Positions 1 through 7,729 of a stretch of DNA of 64,000 bases are shown in pieces. The position numbers were made by a program, and so were the translations under genes. The DNA lies in NCBI RefSeq assembly GCF_040676675.1, contig NZ_JBFAPK010000034.1, positions 1 through 64,000 on the forward strand. Direction: 5' to 3'. Numbering within the stretch: the stretch's first letter is position 1; the number at the start of each line of letters is the position of its first letter. The stretch is from JBFAPK01 sp040676675. GTDB taxonomy: Bacteria > Actinomycetota > Actinomycetes > Mycobacteriales > Micromonosporaceae. The notes below the pieces were generated by a model that did not search any database, was not told the DNA's origin, and worked only from the letters and a program-made list of their open reading frames with translations.

Positions 1-139
1 TCCACCGGGCGGTTGGGGGGTTTTTCACTTCCGCCGTTGTCCCTCCCGCCGCCAAATCGCAACCGGCTCTCCGCCCACCCCCCCCCCCCCCCGGGGGGGG
101 GGGGGGCGGGGGGGGCCCCCCCCGGCCGGGCGGACGGCG
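1..139. other. Gene-free contig edge with C and G homopolymers
   Basis: No gene is visible. Bases 78-92 are all C, 93-106 all G, 108-115 all G and 116-123 all C. Mononucleotide runs of this size back to back are unusual even in GC-rich genomes, and they sit at the window edge, so a sequencing or assembly artefact is the likeliest reading. The following hydrolase reads normally from its stop codon at 140. Confidence 0.7.
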
Positions 140-952
140 TCAGACCGGGGTGTCCTTGTCGAGCCAGTCGAGGATGGCGTCGATCGGCTCCCGCCAGCGG
201 GCGTCGAGCATCAGGTCGTGGCCCATCCCCGGGAAGAGCAGCGGGGCCGAGCCGTAGCGCCGGGCCGCCCGGGTCAGCGCCGACGGCGGCACCACCCGGT
301 CGTCGGGGCTGCCGAGGACCAGCACCGGCGGGTTGCCCACCGCCGCCTCCGGCTCCCGGTGCGTGAGCAGCTGCCACTGCGCCCGCTTGCCGGCCCGTCC
401 GAGCCGCTCCAGGTACGTCTTCGCGGTCGCGTTCGGCAGCTCGCGGCTGAACAGCTGCCGGCGGCTCAGGCGCAGCGGACCGCCGACGACGGCCGGCAGG
501 GTGCCGGCCGGGTTGCGGCGCAGCGCCGCGCCCAGCGTGCCCCAGCCGCCCAGCACCGGCGCCACCAGTACGCCCGCCCGGGCCGGGTACCGCGCCAGCG
601 CGTGCGCCACGACCAGGCCGCCCGCGCCATGCCCCACCAGTACGGCCTGCCGGGGCAGGCTCGCCGCCACCTGGACCACGTCGTGCACGTACGCCCGCAG
701 GGTGGCGCCCGGCGCGGGCGCGCTGCCGCCGTGGCCGCGCAGGCTCACCGCGTGCGCCGGGAAGCCCCGCCCCGCGGCGTGCTCCAGCCAGTGCTCCGCG
801 AACGCCCAGGCGCCGTGCCCGAAGCCCGGTACGAACAGCACCGGCGGCTTCTCCTCCGCCACCTCCGGGGTGGCGGTCAGCACCTCCCGACGTACCGGCG
901 GCACCGGGTGAGCCCAGTCCCGCGACCGGACGATCCGCGTACGGGGGCTCAT
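140..952 (-). CDS. Alpha/beta hydrolase fold protein lacking the nucleophile serine
   Basis: 270 residues with the alpha/beta hydrolase layout: an oxyanion-loop segment PGFGHGAW near residue 42, a nucleophile elbow near 107, an acidic-residue segment LGSPDDRVVPP and a late histidine in PGMGHDL. The elbow reads GHGAGG, so position 109, which is Ser in the usual GxSxG, is Gly (codon GGC at 626-628). Family members are esterases, lipases or haloperoxidase-like enzymes; this copy may be inactive or use another chemistry. The ATG overlaps the stop of the upstream monooxygenase by four bases (ATGA, 949-952), so the two are translationally coupled and probably act on the same substrate. The substrate is unknown. 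Confidence 0.85.
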   Translation of the reverse strand: MSPRTRIVRSRDWAHPVPPVRREVLTATPEVAEEKPPVLFVPGFGHGAWAFAEHWLEHAAGRGFPAHAVSLRGHGGSAPAPGATLRAYVHDVVQVAASLPRQAVLVGHGAGGLVVAHALARYPARAGVLVAPVLGGWGTLGAALRRNPAGTLPAVVGGPLRLSRRQLFSRELPNATAKTYLERLGRAGKRAQWQLLTHREPEAAVGNPPVLVLGSPDDRVVPPSALTRAARRYGSAPLLFPGMGHDLMLDARWREPIDAILDWLDKDTPV

Positions 953-2349
953 CGGGCCACCTCCAGGTCGTCGAGGGTGCGCTGGACCGCCCGCAGGTAG
1001 TCGAGGTGGCTGACCTCGAACCAGTGCCGGGTGCTCTCCTTGACCTTGGCCGGGTTCCAGCGCCGCCCGGCGTCGGCCTCGATCCGGGCGCCGATCTCGC
1101 GGGCCCGCTCCGGCGCGGTCTCGCGCAGCCGGAGCCAGCGGGCGATCATCACGGTCTGCCAGTGGGTCAGCGGGAAGATGCCGGAGTCGGACTGGAGCAG
1201 GCCCGCCACGGCGAGGGTGGGATGCCGGCGCGGGAACGTGTTGAGGTAGAGAGTGGGGCGGCCGGAGGAGTCGGTGCCGAGCAGTTCCGGGGCGAGGAAC
1301 TCGAACCTCGGCAGGTACCCGGTCGCGAAGACCACCAGCTCCGGCTCGATCTCGCTGCCGTCGGTCAGCTCCACGCTGTAGCTGCGGAACCGGGCGATGT
1401 CCGGTACGGGGGTGATCGCGCCATGCCCGACGTAGTAGACGAGCTGGCTGTTGACGATCAGGTGGGTCTCGAACGGCTTGTGGTCGGGGCGGGGCAGGCC
1501 GAACCGGGTCAGGTCGCCCACGGTCAGCCGCACCATCCGCTGGAACAGCCACTGCCGCAGCCAGAGCGGCAGGCCCAGCGCCAGCGCCTGGTCGCCGACC
1601 TGGTCGGCCGGGCGGCCGAGCAGGTACTTCGGCGCGTACCAGTAGCCCCGCCGGCTGGAGTGCCAGACCTTCGCGGCCTGCTGTCCCGCCTCGACCGCGA
1701 TGTCGCAGCCGGTGTTGCCGGCGCCGACCACCAGCACCCGCTTGCCGCGCAGCTGGGTCGCGTCCTTGTACGCCGACGAGTGCATGATCTGGCCGCGAAA
1801 GTCGTCCAGCCCCTCGTAGCCGGGCAGCTTCGGCGACCAGTTGTGCCCGTTGGCCACCACCACGGCCGCGTACCGGGAGGTCCGCTCGGCGCCGTACCCG
1901 CCGGTGCTGCGCGTGGTGACGTCCCAGCGCTCGCCCTCGGCCGGTTCGACGCGTACCACCTCCGTGCCGAACCAGATGTGCGGGTGCAGGTCGAAGTGGT
2001 CGGCGTACCGCTCTAGATAGGACAGGAGCTGGCTGTGGTGCGGGTAGTCCGGCCAGGAGTCCGGCATCGGGAAGTCGGGGTACTGGGAGAGCGGCTTGGA
2101 CGAGATCAGGTGGGTGCTGGCGTAGACGGGGCTGCGGTCGTGCCGCCAGTTCCAGGCGCCACCGACGCTGGTCTCCCGTTCGTAGCAGTCGACGCCGAAG
2201 CCGTGCTCCTTGAGGTTTTTGATGGCGGTCAGCCCGCTGGCGCCGGCGCCGATGACGCAGACCGTGTCACCCCGGTCGTAGACCGGGCGCCCGTCCCGCC
2301 AGAAGGTCGCGGCGCTGTCGGGGCTGTCAGGGTCGGTGGAGGTGGACAC
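949..2349 (-). CDS. Flavin-containing monooxygenase (class B)
   Basis: 466 residues. An FAD-binding GAGASG lies at residues 34-39, a second Rossmann motif GAGNTG binds NADPH in mid-protein, and just before it is the FMO signature F-x-G-x3-H-x4-Y (FRGQIMHSSAY). Tyr rather than Trp at the end of the signature favours the FMO subfamily over Baeyer-Villiger enzymes. Members oxygenate soft N or S nucleophiles or ketones using NADPH and O2. I chose the GTG at 2349 because AAGGAGAA sits 8-9 bases upstream; a longer reading frame up to 2448 lacks such a site. It is the first gene of a two-gene operon with the hydrolase. The substrate cannot be told from sequence. Confidence 0.9.
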   Translation of the reverse strand: MSTSTDPDSPDSAATFWRDGRPVYDRGDTVCVIGAGASGLTAIKNLKEHGFGVDCYERETSVGGAWNWRHDRSPVYASTHLISSKPLSQYPDFPMPDSWPDYPHHSQLLSYLERYADHFDLHPHIWFGTEVVRVEPAEGERWDVTTRSTGGYGAERTSRYAAVVVANGHNWSPKLPGYEGLDDFRGQIMHSSAYKDATQLRGKRVLVVGAGNTGCDIAVEAGQQAAKVWHSSRRGYWYAPKYLLGRPADQVGDQALALGLPLWLRQWLFQRMVRLTVGDLTRFGLPRPDHKPFETHLIVNSQLVYYVGHGAITPVPDIARFRSYSVELTDGSEIEPELVVFATGYLPRFEFLAPELLGTDSSGRPTLYLNTFPRRHPTLAVAGLLQSDSGIFPLTHWQTVMIARWLRLRETAPERAREIGARIEADAGRRWNPAKVKESTRHWFEVSHLDYLRAVQRTLDDLEVAR

Positions 2350-2518
2350 CGAAGAATTCTCCTTATCGGGCACGAGTGCCGACGTGGCTGCCGCATCCTC
2401 TCGACTTTCGTCATCCTTTGTCCAGCCCACGACGCGGTCGGCGGGCACCGATTTTCACCCGTCGACAAGCCGGGCCTTCCGACCCCACCACCGGACCGGG
2501 AATCGCCGGGGACCCGGG

Positions 2519-3250
2519 TCAGCGGGACGGCGGCAGCACCAGGTCGGCGAGGACCGGAAAGTGGTCGCTGGCCCGGCGGGTCTGTTCGGTGTCCACCGCG
2601 TCGTAGTCGACGACCTCGATCCGCCGGTCGACGAAGACCGCGTCGATCCGGTCGCGCGGCGCGGCGCAGGGGAAGGTGTACCGGTCGGTGCGGCCGGCGG
2701 CCGCCGCGGCGTCGGTGAGCCCGTCGGCGATGGTCCGCCAGGCGGCGCCGCCCGAGTTCTCGTTCAGGTCGGCGCCCACGATCACCGGCTGGTCCAACTC
2801 GCCCAGGTCCCGCTTGAGCAGGGCGGCCTGGCCGGGCCGCTCGGCGGGATCGGTGGAGAGGTGCGAACCGGCCAGCACGAAGCGGGCGCGCGGGACACCG
2901 ACCGAGCACTCGGCGAAGACGGCGCCCCGCATGTGCCGGCCCGGGGTGAGTGGGAACTGCCGGTACCAGGCCCGGTGCACCCGTACCCGCAGGCTGGTCA
3001 GGAGCAGGTTGCCCAGCGACGGCAGCCCGCCGGCGGCCACCACCAGACCCAGCCGGTCGGCCAGGGCGGCGCACCGGTGCCGCCACCGGAACCGGCGCGG
3101 TCCCTCCTGCACGATCACCACGTCGGGCTCGGCGTCGCGGACCACCGCCGCGAGCGCGGCCACGTCGTCACGCTGACCGTGGATGTTGTACGACAGCACC
3201 CGCAGCCGTACGCCCGTGCTGTCGTTCCCGGCTGGCTGCGCCCGCGTCAC
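2519..3250 (-). CDS. Endonuclease/exonuclease/phosphatase family protein
   Basis: 243 residues with the metal-dependent EEP fold. Visible hallmarks are SYNIHG near residue 20, VQEGPR near 47 (metal-binding Glu), GSHLS in the middle, GADLNE (catalytic Asp/Asn) and the C-terminal SDHFPV carrying the catalytic Asp-His. No signal peptide or membrane segment is evident, so it is probably cytoplasmic. Members hydrolyse phosphodiesters in DNA, sphingomyelin or inositol phosphates; the substrate is not predictable here. The start is a GTG preceded by a GAGGGG-type ribosome site. It lies 27 bases downstream of the glucokinase and is probably cotranscribed with it. Confidence 0.88.
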   Translation of the reverse strand: MTRAQPAGNDSTGVRLRVLSYNIHGQRDDVAALAAVVRDAEPDVVIVQEGPRRFRWRHRCAALADRLGLVVAAGGLPSLGNLLLTSLRVRVHRAWYRQFPLTPGRHMRGAVFAECSVGVPRARFVLAGSHLSTDPAERPGQAALLKRDLGELDQPVIVGADLNENSGGAAWRTIADGLTDAAAAAGRTDRYTFPCAAPRDRIDAVFVDRRIEVVDYDAVDTEQTRRASDHFPVLADLVLPPSR

Positions 3251-3277
3251 GGCCCACCCCTCGCTCGTCGCCGTGGA

Positions 3278-4225
3278 CTACCGTCGCCGCGCCAGGTCGG
3301 CGGCGCCGATCATCCCGGCGGTGTTGCCCAACTCCGCCGGCCGGACCTCGGCCACCGGCAGTCTGCCACGTTGCGCCAGGGCGTCCACATAGGACCGCTG
3401 GGTGGGGCCGAGCAGCAGGTCACCCGCGTCGACGACGCCGCCGCCGATCACCAGTACCTGCGGGTCGAGGATCTGCACCATGTCGGCGAGGCCCATGCCG
3501 AGCCACTTGCCGAGCTGGGCGAACGCCTCGGTGGAGACCGGATCGCCGGACTTCGCCGCCGCGGTCACCAGCGGACCGGTGATCGCCTCGACGTCGCCGC
3601 CGGCCAGCTTCAGCAGCCCCTCCGCCCGCTGCGGCTCCTGCCGTGCGCCGGCCCGGGCGAAGCGGACCAGGGCGCTGCCGCTGGCGTACTGCTCGATGCA
3701 GCCGAGCCGGCCGCAGCCGCACGGGTGCCCGTCCGGTACCGCCAGCATGTGGCCCAGCTCCGCCGCGACGCCGTGCGCGCCGCGTACCAGCTCGCCGCCG
3801 AGGACGATGCCGCCACCGACCCCGGTACCGATGGTGAACATGATCATCGAGTCGTCCGCGTGCCGGGCCGCGCCGTACCGGAACTCGGCCCAGGCCGCCA
3901 CGTTGGCGTCGTTCTCCACGATCGCCGGCAGCCCGACCGCCGACCGGACGTGGTCGCGCAGCGGCTCGTCCCGCCAGGCGAGGTTCGGGGCGAAGAGCAC
4001 CTTCGAGCGACTGGCGTCGATCCAGCCGGCCGCGCCGATGCCGACCGCCTCGATCTCCCGGCCGGCGGCCAACTGCTGCACCACCTCGACGATGACGTCG
4101 CGGGTCTTGGCGACGTCGTCGGCGGGCGTGTCCCGGCGGGTCTCCGCCAGGACGTTCCCGCTCACGTCGACCACGCCGGCGGCCACCTTGGTGCCACCCA
4201 CGTCGACTCCGATGGTCAGCGTCAC
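3278..4225 (-). CDS. glkA: ROK family glucokinase
   Basis: 315 residues, normal for ROK glucokinases. The N-terminus carries the phosphate-binding VDVGGTK, the middle has IGTGVGGG and the ROK zinc-binding motif CGCGRLGCIEQ, preceded by ELGH whose His also binds zinc. The enzyme phosphorylates glucose with ATP and, in Streptomyces, takes part in carbon catabolite control. The GTG start at 4225 begins right at the first beta strand and has an AGGGGAG site upstream. Its neighbours (SRPBCC protein, CxxC protein, acyl-CoA ligase) match the glkA neighbourhood of Streptomyces as I remember it, which supports the assignment. Confidence 0.92.
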   Translation of the reverse strand: MTLTIGVDVGGTKVAAGVVDVSGNVLAETRRDTPADDVAKTRDVIVEVVQQLAAGREIEAVGIGAAGWIDASRSKVLFAPNLAWRDEPLRDHVRSAVGLPAIVENDANVAAWAEFRYGAARHADDSMIMFTIGTGVGGGIVLGGELVRGAHGVAAELGHMLAVPDGHPCGCGRLGCIEQYASGSALVRFARAGARQEPQRAEGLLKLAGGDVEAITGPLVTAAAKSGDPVSTEAFAQLGKWLGMGLADMVQILDPQVLVIGGGVVDAGDLLLGPTQRSYVDALAQRGRLPVAEVRPAELGNTAGMIGAADLARRR

Positions 4226-4304
4226 CGCTGCCGCTCCCCTCTGCTGTGCTGCGCCTACCGCCACCAGGTGGCACCCGGCCACCGGCGGTACGGCTGGTGT
4301 CTGG

Positions 4305-5189
4305 TCAGGCCCCGTCGCCTCGCGCGCCGTCGCCTTCGGGGGCGGCCGGCGCCCGCGTCGCCGGCACCACCGGACGTACCTCGGCCCGGTGGGCCGCCGG
4401 GCCGGTTTCGGCCGGCACCGCAACCGCGGTCGCCTCCGCGGACCGGGCCGGCGGGACGTCGCTGTCCGCACGGGTCGCGGCCGCCCAGACGTCCGGCTCC
4501 GGTTCCGGCTCTGAATCATGCCTGCTACCGGGGGTGTCCCGCCAGGTGCCGTCGCTCGGCGCCGGGGCGCTCGCCTCGGCGGCCGGGTCCGCGCCGTCCG
4601 ACCCGGCCGCGGCGCGGGTGGCCGGGCCCCAGGCGTCCTGGTCGGCGGCGCGCGCTGCCGGGTCCGCGCCGTCCGGCTCGGCCGCGGCGCGGGTGGCCGG
4701 GCCCCAGGCGTCCTGGTCGGCGGCGCGCGCTGCCGGGTCCGCGCCGTCCGACCCGGCCGCGGCGCGGGTGGCCGGGCCCCAGGCGTCCTGGTCGGCGGTG
4801 GGGCGGGGGTTGGCCGTGGCGAGGGCGCGCAGCAGGCTCGCCACCCCGGCGGCGAAGTCGCCCGCCCCCGTGGCGAGCCGCTCGGCGAACTCGGGGCTCG
4901 GGTCGCGCAGCGCGGCCATGACCCGGCAGATCGGGCAGACGCAGCACTCGGGGTCACCGGTGGCGAAGCCGCCGGAACTCCCGCCGCCGCCGGCGGCCGT
5001 GGATCCGCCCCCGGCGGCCGTCGGGCCGGAGACCGGGCCGAGCCAGCCGGAGATCACGTCACCCAGCGGACCGAGCGGGTGCGACCGGATCGGGTTGTGC
5101 CCGGATGCGGCCAGGCGCGCGGCGGCGAGCGCCGTGGCGACCAGGCGCTCGGCCTCCTCGCGGGCCGAACCCGGATCGATGCCTGCCAT
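4305..5189 (-). CDS. Hypothetical protein with C-V-C-P-I-C motif and 25-residue tandem repeats
   Basis: 294 residues, function unknown; it resembles the DUF5304-type proteins found beside glkA in actinobacteria. The N-terminal third is helical and ends in ECCVCPICRVM, a possible metal-binding knuckle. The second half is Ala/Pro/Asp-rich and contains almost three copies of a 25-residue repeat beginning ADQDAWGPATRAAA, encoded by 75-base units. I chose the ATG at 5189 because GGAGGAG (5196-5202) lies six bases upstream. The alternative GTG at 5213 overlaps the SRPBCC stop codon as GTGA, so coupled initiation there is also possible. Confidence 0.75.
   Translation of the reverse strand: MAGIDPGSAREEAERLVATALAAARLAASGHNPIRSHPLGPLGDVISGWLGPVSGPTAAGGGSTAAGGGGSSGGFATGDPECCVCPICRVMAALRDPSPEFAERLATGAGDFAAGVASLLRALATANPRPTADQDAWGPATRAAAGSDGADPAARAADQDAWGPATRAAAEPDGADPAARAADQDAWGPATRAAAGSDGADPAAEASAPAPSDGTWRDTPGSRHDSEPEPEPDVWAAATRADSDVPPARSAEATAVAVPAETGPAAHRAEVRPVVPATRAPAAPEGDGARGDGA
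4591..4800. repeat. 75-bp tandem repeat inside the hypothetical gene (about 2.8 copies)
   Basis: Units start at 4591, 4666 and 4741. They differ at only a few bases, mainly Gly-Ser versus Glu-Pro codons. The period is a multiple of three, so copy-number change keeps the frame. The near-identity indicates recent expansion. Confidence 0.95.
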
Positions 5190-5209
5190 GCCCGGCTCCT
5201 CCGCCCGCG

Positions 5210-5665
5210 TCACAGCGCCGCGCTCTGGGTTTCTACCCGGCGCTTGAGCTGCTTCAACGCATTATCCATGATCATTTTCTCGGCCTTGCGGCGGAACATC
5301 CCCAGCATCCCGACCGAGAGCTCCACCTCGAGCGTGTAGGTCACCGTCGACGTGCCGTCCGGGTTCGGCTCGATGTCGTACGACCCGGTCTGCGACTTCT
5401 GCATCCGGGAGGGCCCCTCCAGGCGCCACTCGATCCGGGAGATGTCCTCGGCGTACTCGTAAACCAGCGTGTACTCGTCGGCGAGCACGCCCGCGTCGAG
5501 TGTGAACCGGACCTGGCTGGCGTAGCCGTCCTCGTACTCCTCCAGCACCTCGACCCGCTTGACCGCCTCCGCCCACTCCGGGTAGCTCGCGAAGTCACAG
5601 ATCACCGCCGCCACCCGCTCCGGGGGCGCGTCGATGACGATCGACTGGGTGGAGGAGTCCGCCAT
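5210..5665 (-). CDS. SRPBCC (START-like) family protein, cyclase/dehydrase type
   Basis: 151 residues covering a complete polyketide-cyclase/START-like helix-grip fold: a first strand with QSIVIDAPPERV, a helix ending in FASYPEWAEAVK, central strands ending in PDGTSTVTYTLEVEL and a long C-terminal helix with MFRRKAEKMIMDNALKQLK. The fold binds hydrophobic ligands; the M. tuberculosis counterpart Rv2185c (TB16.3) is likewise of unknown function. It lies divergently from the acyl-CoA ligase, which suggests a lipid link. The ATG has a TAGCCT box seven bases upstream and no Shine-Dalgarno, consistent with a leaderless message. Confidence 0.9.
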   Translation of the reverse strand: MADSSTQSIVIDAPPERVAAVICDFASYPEWAEAVKRVEVLEEYEDGYASQVRFTLDAGVLADEYTLVYEYAEDISRIEWRLEGPSRMQKSQTGSYDIEPNPDGTSTVTYTLEVELSVGMLGMFRRKAEKMIMDNALKQLKRRVETQSAAL

Positions 5666-5672
5666 GCTGGGC

Positions 5673-5678
5673 AGGCTA
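5673..5678 (-). promoter_or_regulatory. -10 box (TAGCCT) of leaderless SRPBCC gene
   Basis: TAGCCT on the minus strand is followed by seven bases and then the ATG at 5665. No ribosome site is present, so transcription probably starts at or beside the ATG. Confidence 0.6.
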
Positions 5679-5725
5679 CCGCGTCGATGGCGCCGCGCGA
5701 CGCGGCGGCTCGGTCCGGCGGCGCC

Positions 5726-5796
5726 CGCCCGGATCGTGACGCCGCGACCGCCCGGATCGTGACGCCGCGCCCGCCCGCCCGGATCGTCACGCCCGG
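5726..5796. repeat. Three copies of a 21-bp GGATCGTGAC-containing repeat
   Basis: Copies lie at 5726-5746, 5749-5769 and 5776-5796 (the last with two or three changes) in the divergent region between the SRPBCC gene and the acyl-CoA ligase. They could be regulator sites or a degenerate minisatellite. Confidence 0.7.
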
Positions 5797-5915
5797 TTCG
5801 CCCGGCGGGTCGGGCCGCCCGGCTGAGCGGCCCGACCGGGACGCCGGTAGGTTCGAATGGCCGAACCCGGCGAACCCGGCGGGCCGGCGGCCAGTGCGAA
5901 CACGAGGGAGTGCAG

Positions 5916-7715
5916 GTGCGCGAGTTCTCGGTACCCCCGGTTGTCACCGTCGGCGACAACGCCACCCTGACCGATCCGGTCTGGGACAACGCCGAAACCG
6001 CGCCGGAGACGGTGCAGTTCGTCCGGCGCGGGCCGGACGGCGGGCTGGTGGACGTCACCTGCCGGCAGTTCCGCGACGAGGTGGTGGCCGTGGCCCGCGG
6101 GCTGGTCGCCGCGGGGATCGAGCCGGGCACCCGGGTCGGCCTGATGAGCCGGACGCGGTACGAGTGGACCCTGGTCGACTACGCGATCTGGGCGGCCGGC
6201 GCCGTGACCGTACCGATCTACGAGACCTCCAGCGCCGAGCAGATGGCGTGGATCCTCGCGGACTCGGGCGCGCGGGCGGTGGTGCTGGAGAACGACGAGC
6301 ACGCCGGGAAGCTCGCCAAGATCCGGGGCCGGCTGCCGGAGCTGCGGCAGGTCTGGCAGATCGAGGACGGCGGGGTGGCCGCGCTGGTCGCCGGGGGCGA
6401 GCCGGTCGACGCCGCGGAGATCGACGTACGGCGCAAATCGGTCAAGTCCTCGGATTGCGCCACGATCATCTACACCAGCGGCACCACCGGACGCCCGAAG
6501 GGCTGCACCCTGACCCACCGCAACATGCTCTCCGACATCTGCAACGCGATCCCGGTGCTGCCGCACCTGTTCAACGCCGGCGCCTCGACCCTGCTCTTCC
6601 TGCCCCTGGCGCACTCGTTCGCCCGGCTCATCCAGATCGGCGTGGTGCAGGCGCGGGCGACCATGGCCCACACCGCCGACGTCAAGAACCTCGTGCCCGA
6701 GCTGCAGGAGTTCCAGCCGACCTTCCTGCTCTCGGTACCCCGGGTCTTCGAGAAGGTCTACAACGGCGCGGTGCAGAAGGCGCAGGCCGACGGCAAGGCC
6801 AAGATCTTCGCGCAGGCCGAGCGGGTGGCGGTCGCGTACAGCGAGGCGCTGGACACCCCGTCGGGGCCGGGACTGGGGCTGCGGCTGCGGCACCGGGTCT
6901 TCGACCTGCTGGTCTACCGGAAGCTGCGCGCCGCCCTCGGCGGGCGCTGCCGGCACGCCATCTCCGGCGGCGCCCCGCTCGGCCCCCGGCTGGGCCACTT
7001 CTTCCGGGGCATCGGCCTCGCCGTGCTGGAGGGGTACGGCCTGACCGAGACCTCCCCGGCCGTCGCGGTGAACCTGCCGTCGGCCACCCGGATCGGCAGC
7101 GTCGGCCGGCCCCTGCCCGGCGTGACCGTCCGGATCGCCGACGACGGCGAGATCATGCTCAAGGGCGACGTGGTCTTCGGCGGGTACTGGAACAACCGCG
7201 AGGCGAGCGCCGAGGTGCTCACCGGCGACGGCTGGTTCCACAGCGGCGACCTCGGCCGGCTCGACGACGACGGGTTCCTGAGCATCACCGGCCGGAAGAA
7301 GGAGATCATCGTAACGGCGGGCGGCAAGAACGTCGCCCCCGCCGTGCTGGAGGACGCCGTCCGGGGCCACCTGCTGGTCAGCCAGTGCGTCGTGATCGGC
7401 GACGGCAAGCCGTTCATCGCCGCGCTGGTCACCATCGACGAGGACGCCTGGCCGAAGTGGCTGGCCGAGCACGGCCACCCGGCCGGCACCACGGTCGAGC
7501 AGCTGCGCGACGACCCGGAGCTGAAGGCCGGCGTGCAGGAGGCGATCGACGCGGCCAACGAGGGGGTCTCCCGGGCCGAGGCGATCAAGACCTTCCGCAT
7601 CCTGCCCCGGGATCTGACCGAGGCGGCCGGGGAACTGACCCCGTCGCTGAAGGTCAAGCGGGCCGTCGTGCATGAGACATACGCTGCGGAAATCGCCGAT
7701 ATCTACAAGAGCTGA
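5916..7715 (+). CDS. Long-chain acyl-CoA synthetase (AMP-forming), FadD15 type
   Basis: 599 residues, the size of bacterial long-chain fatty-acid CoA ligases. It has the ANL P-loop YTSGTTGRPKG near residue 185, the YGLTETSP motif that builds the acyl-adenylate site, and GWFHSGDLG plus GRKKEIIVTAGGKN near the C-terminal domain hinge. It activates fatty acids with ATP and CoA. The GTG at 5916 has GAGGGAG five bases upstream; the in-frame GTG at 5910 overlaps that site. A TAGGTT box at 5848-5853 is a plausible promoter. The position beside an SRPBCC gene and upstream of pimB matches Rv2187 (fadD15) of M. tuberculosis. Confidence 0.92.
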   Translation: MREFSVPPVVTVGDNATLTDPVWDNAETAPETVQFVRRGPDGGLVDVTCRQFRDEVVAVARGLVAAGIEPGTRVGLMSRTRYEWTLVDYAIWAAGAVTVPIYETSSAEQMAWILADSGARAVVLENDEHAGKLAKIRGRLPELRQVWQIEDGGVAALVAGGEPVDAAEIDVRRKSVKSSDCATIIYTSGTTGRPKGCTLTHRNMLSDICNAIPVLPHLFNAGASTLLFLPLAHSFARLIQIGVVQARATMAHTADVKNLVPELQEFQPTFLLSVPRVFEKVYNGAVQKAQADGKAKIFAQAERVAVAYSEALDTPSGPGLGLRLRHRVFDLLVYRKLRAALGGRCRHAISGGAPLGPRLGHFFRGIGLAVLEGYGLTETSPAVAVNLPSATRIGSVGRPLPGVTVRIADDGEIMLKGDVVFGGYWNNREASAEVLTGDGWFHSGDLGRLDDDGFLSITGRKKEIIVTAGGKNVAPAVLEDAVRGHLLVSQCVVIGDGKPFIAALVTIDEDAWPKWLAEHGHPAGTTVEQLRDDPELKAGVQEAIDAANEGVSRAEAIKTFRILPRDLTEAAGELTPSLKVKRAVVHETYAAEIADIYKS

Positions 7716-7716
7716 C

Positions 7717-7722
7717 TACCAT
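7717..7722 (+). promoter_or_regulatory. -10 box (TACCAT) of leaderless histidine kinase gene
   Basis: TACCAT immediately follows the acyl-CoA ligase stop and is seven bases before the kinase GTG. No Shine-Dalgarno is seen, so the kinase may be transcribed separately as a leaderless message. Confidence 0.5.
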
Positions 7723-7729
7723 CCGTCAG

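Noticed and set aside
4246..5247. Plus-strand open frame opposite the repeat-bearing hypothetical gene
   Set aside because: It is made of the same 75-bp repeats read backwards and lacks a domain. The minus frame has a strong ribosome site and a CxxCPxC motif.
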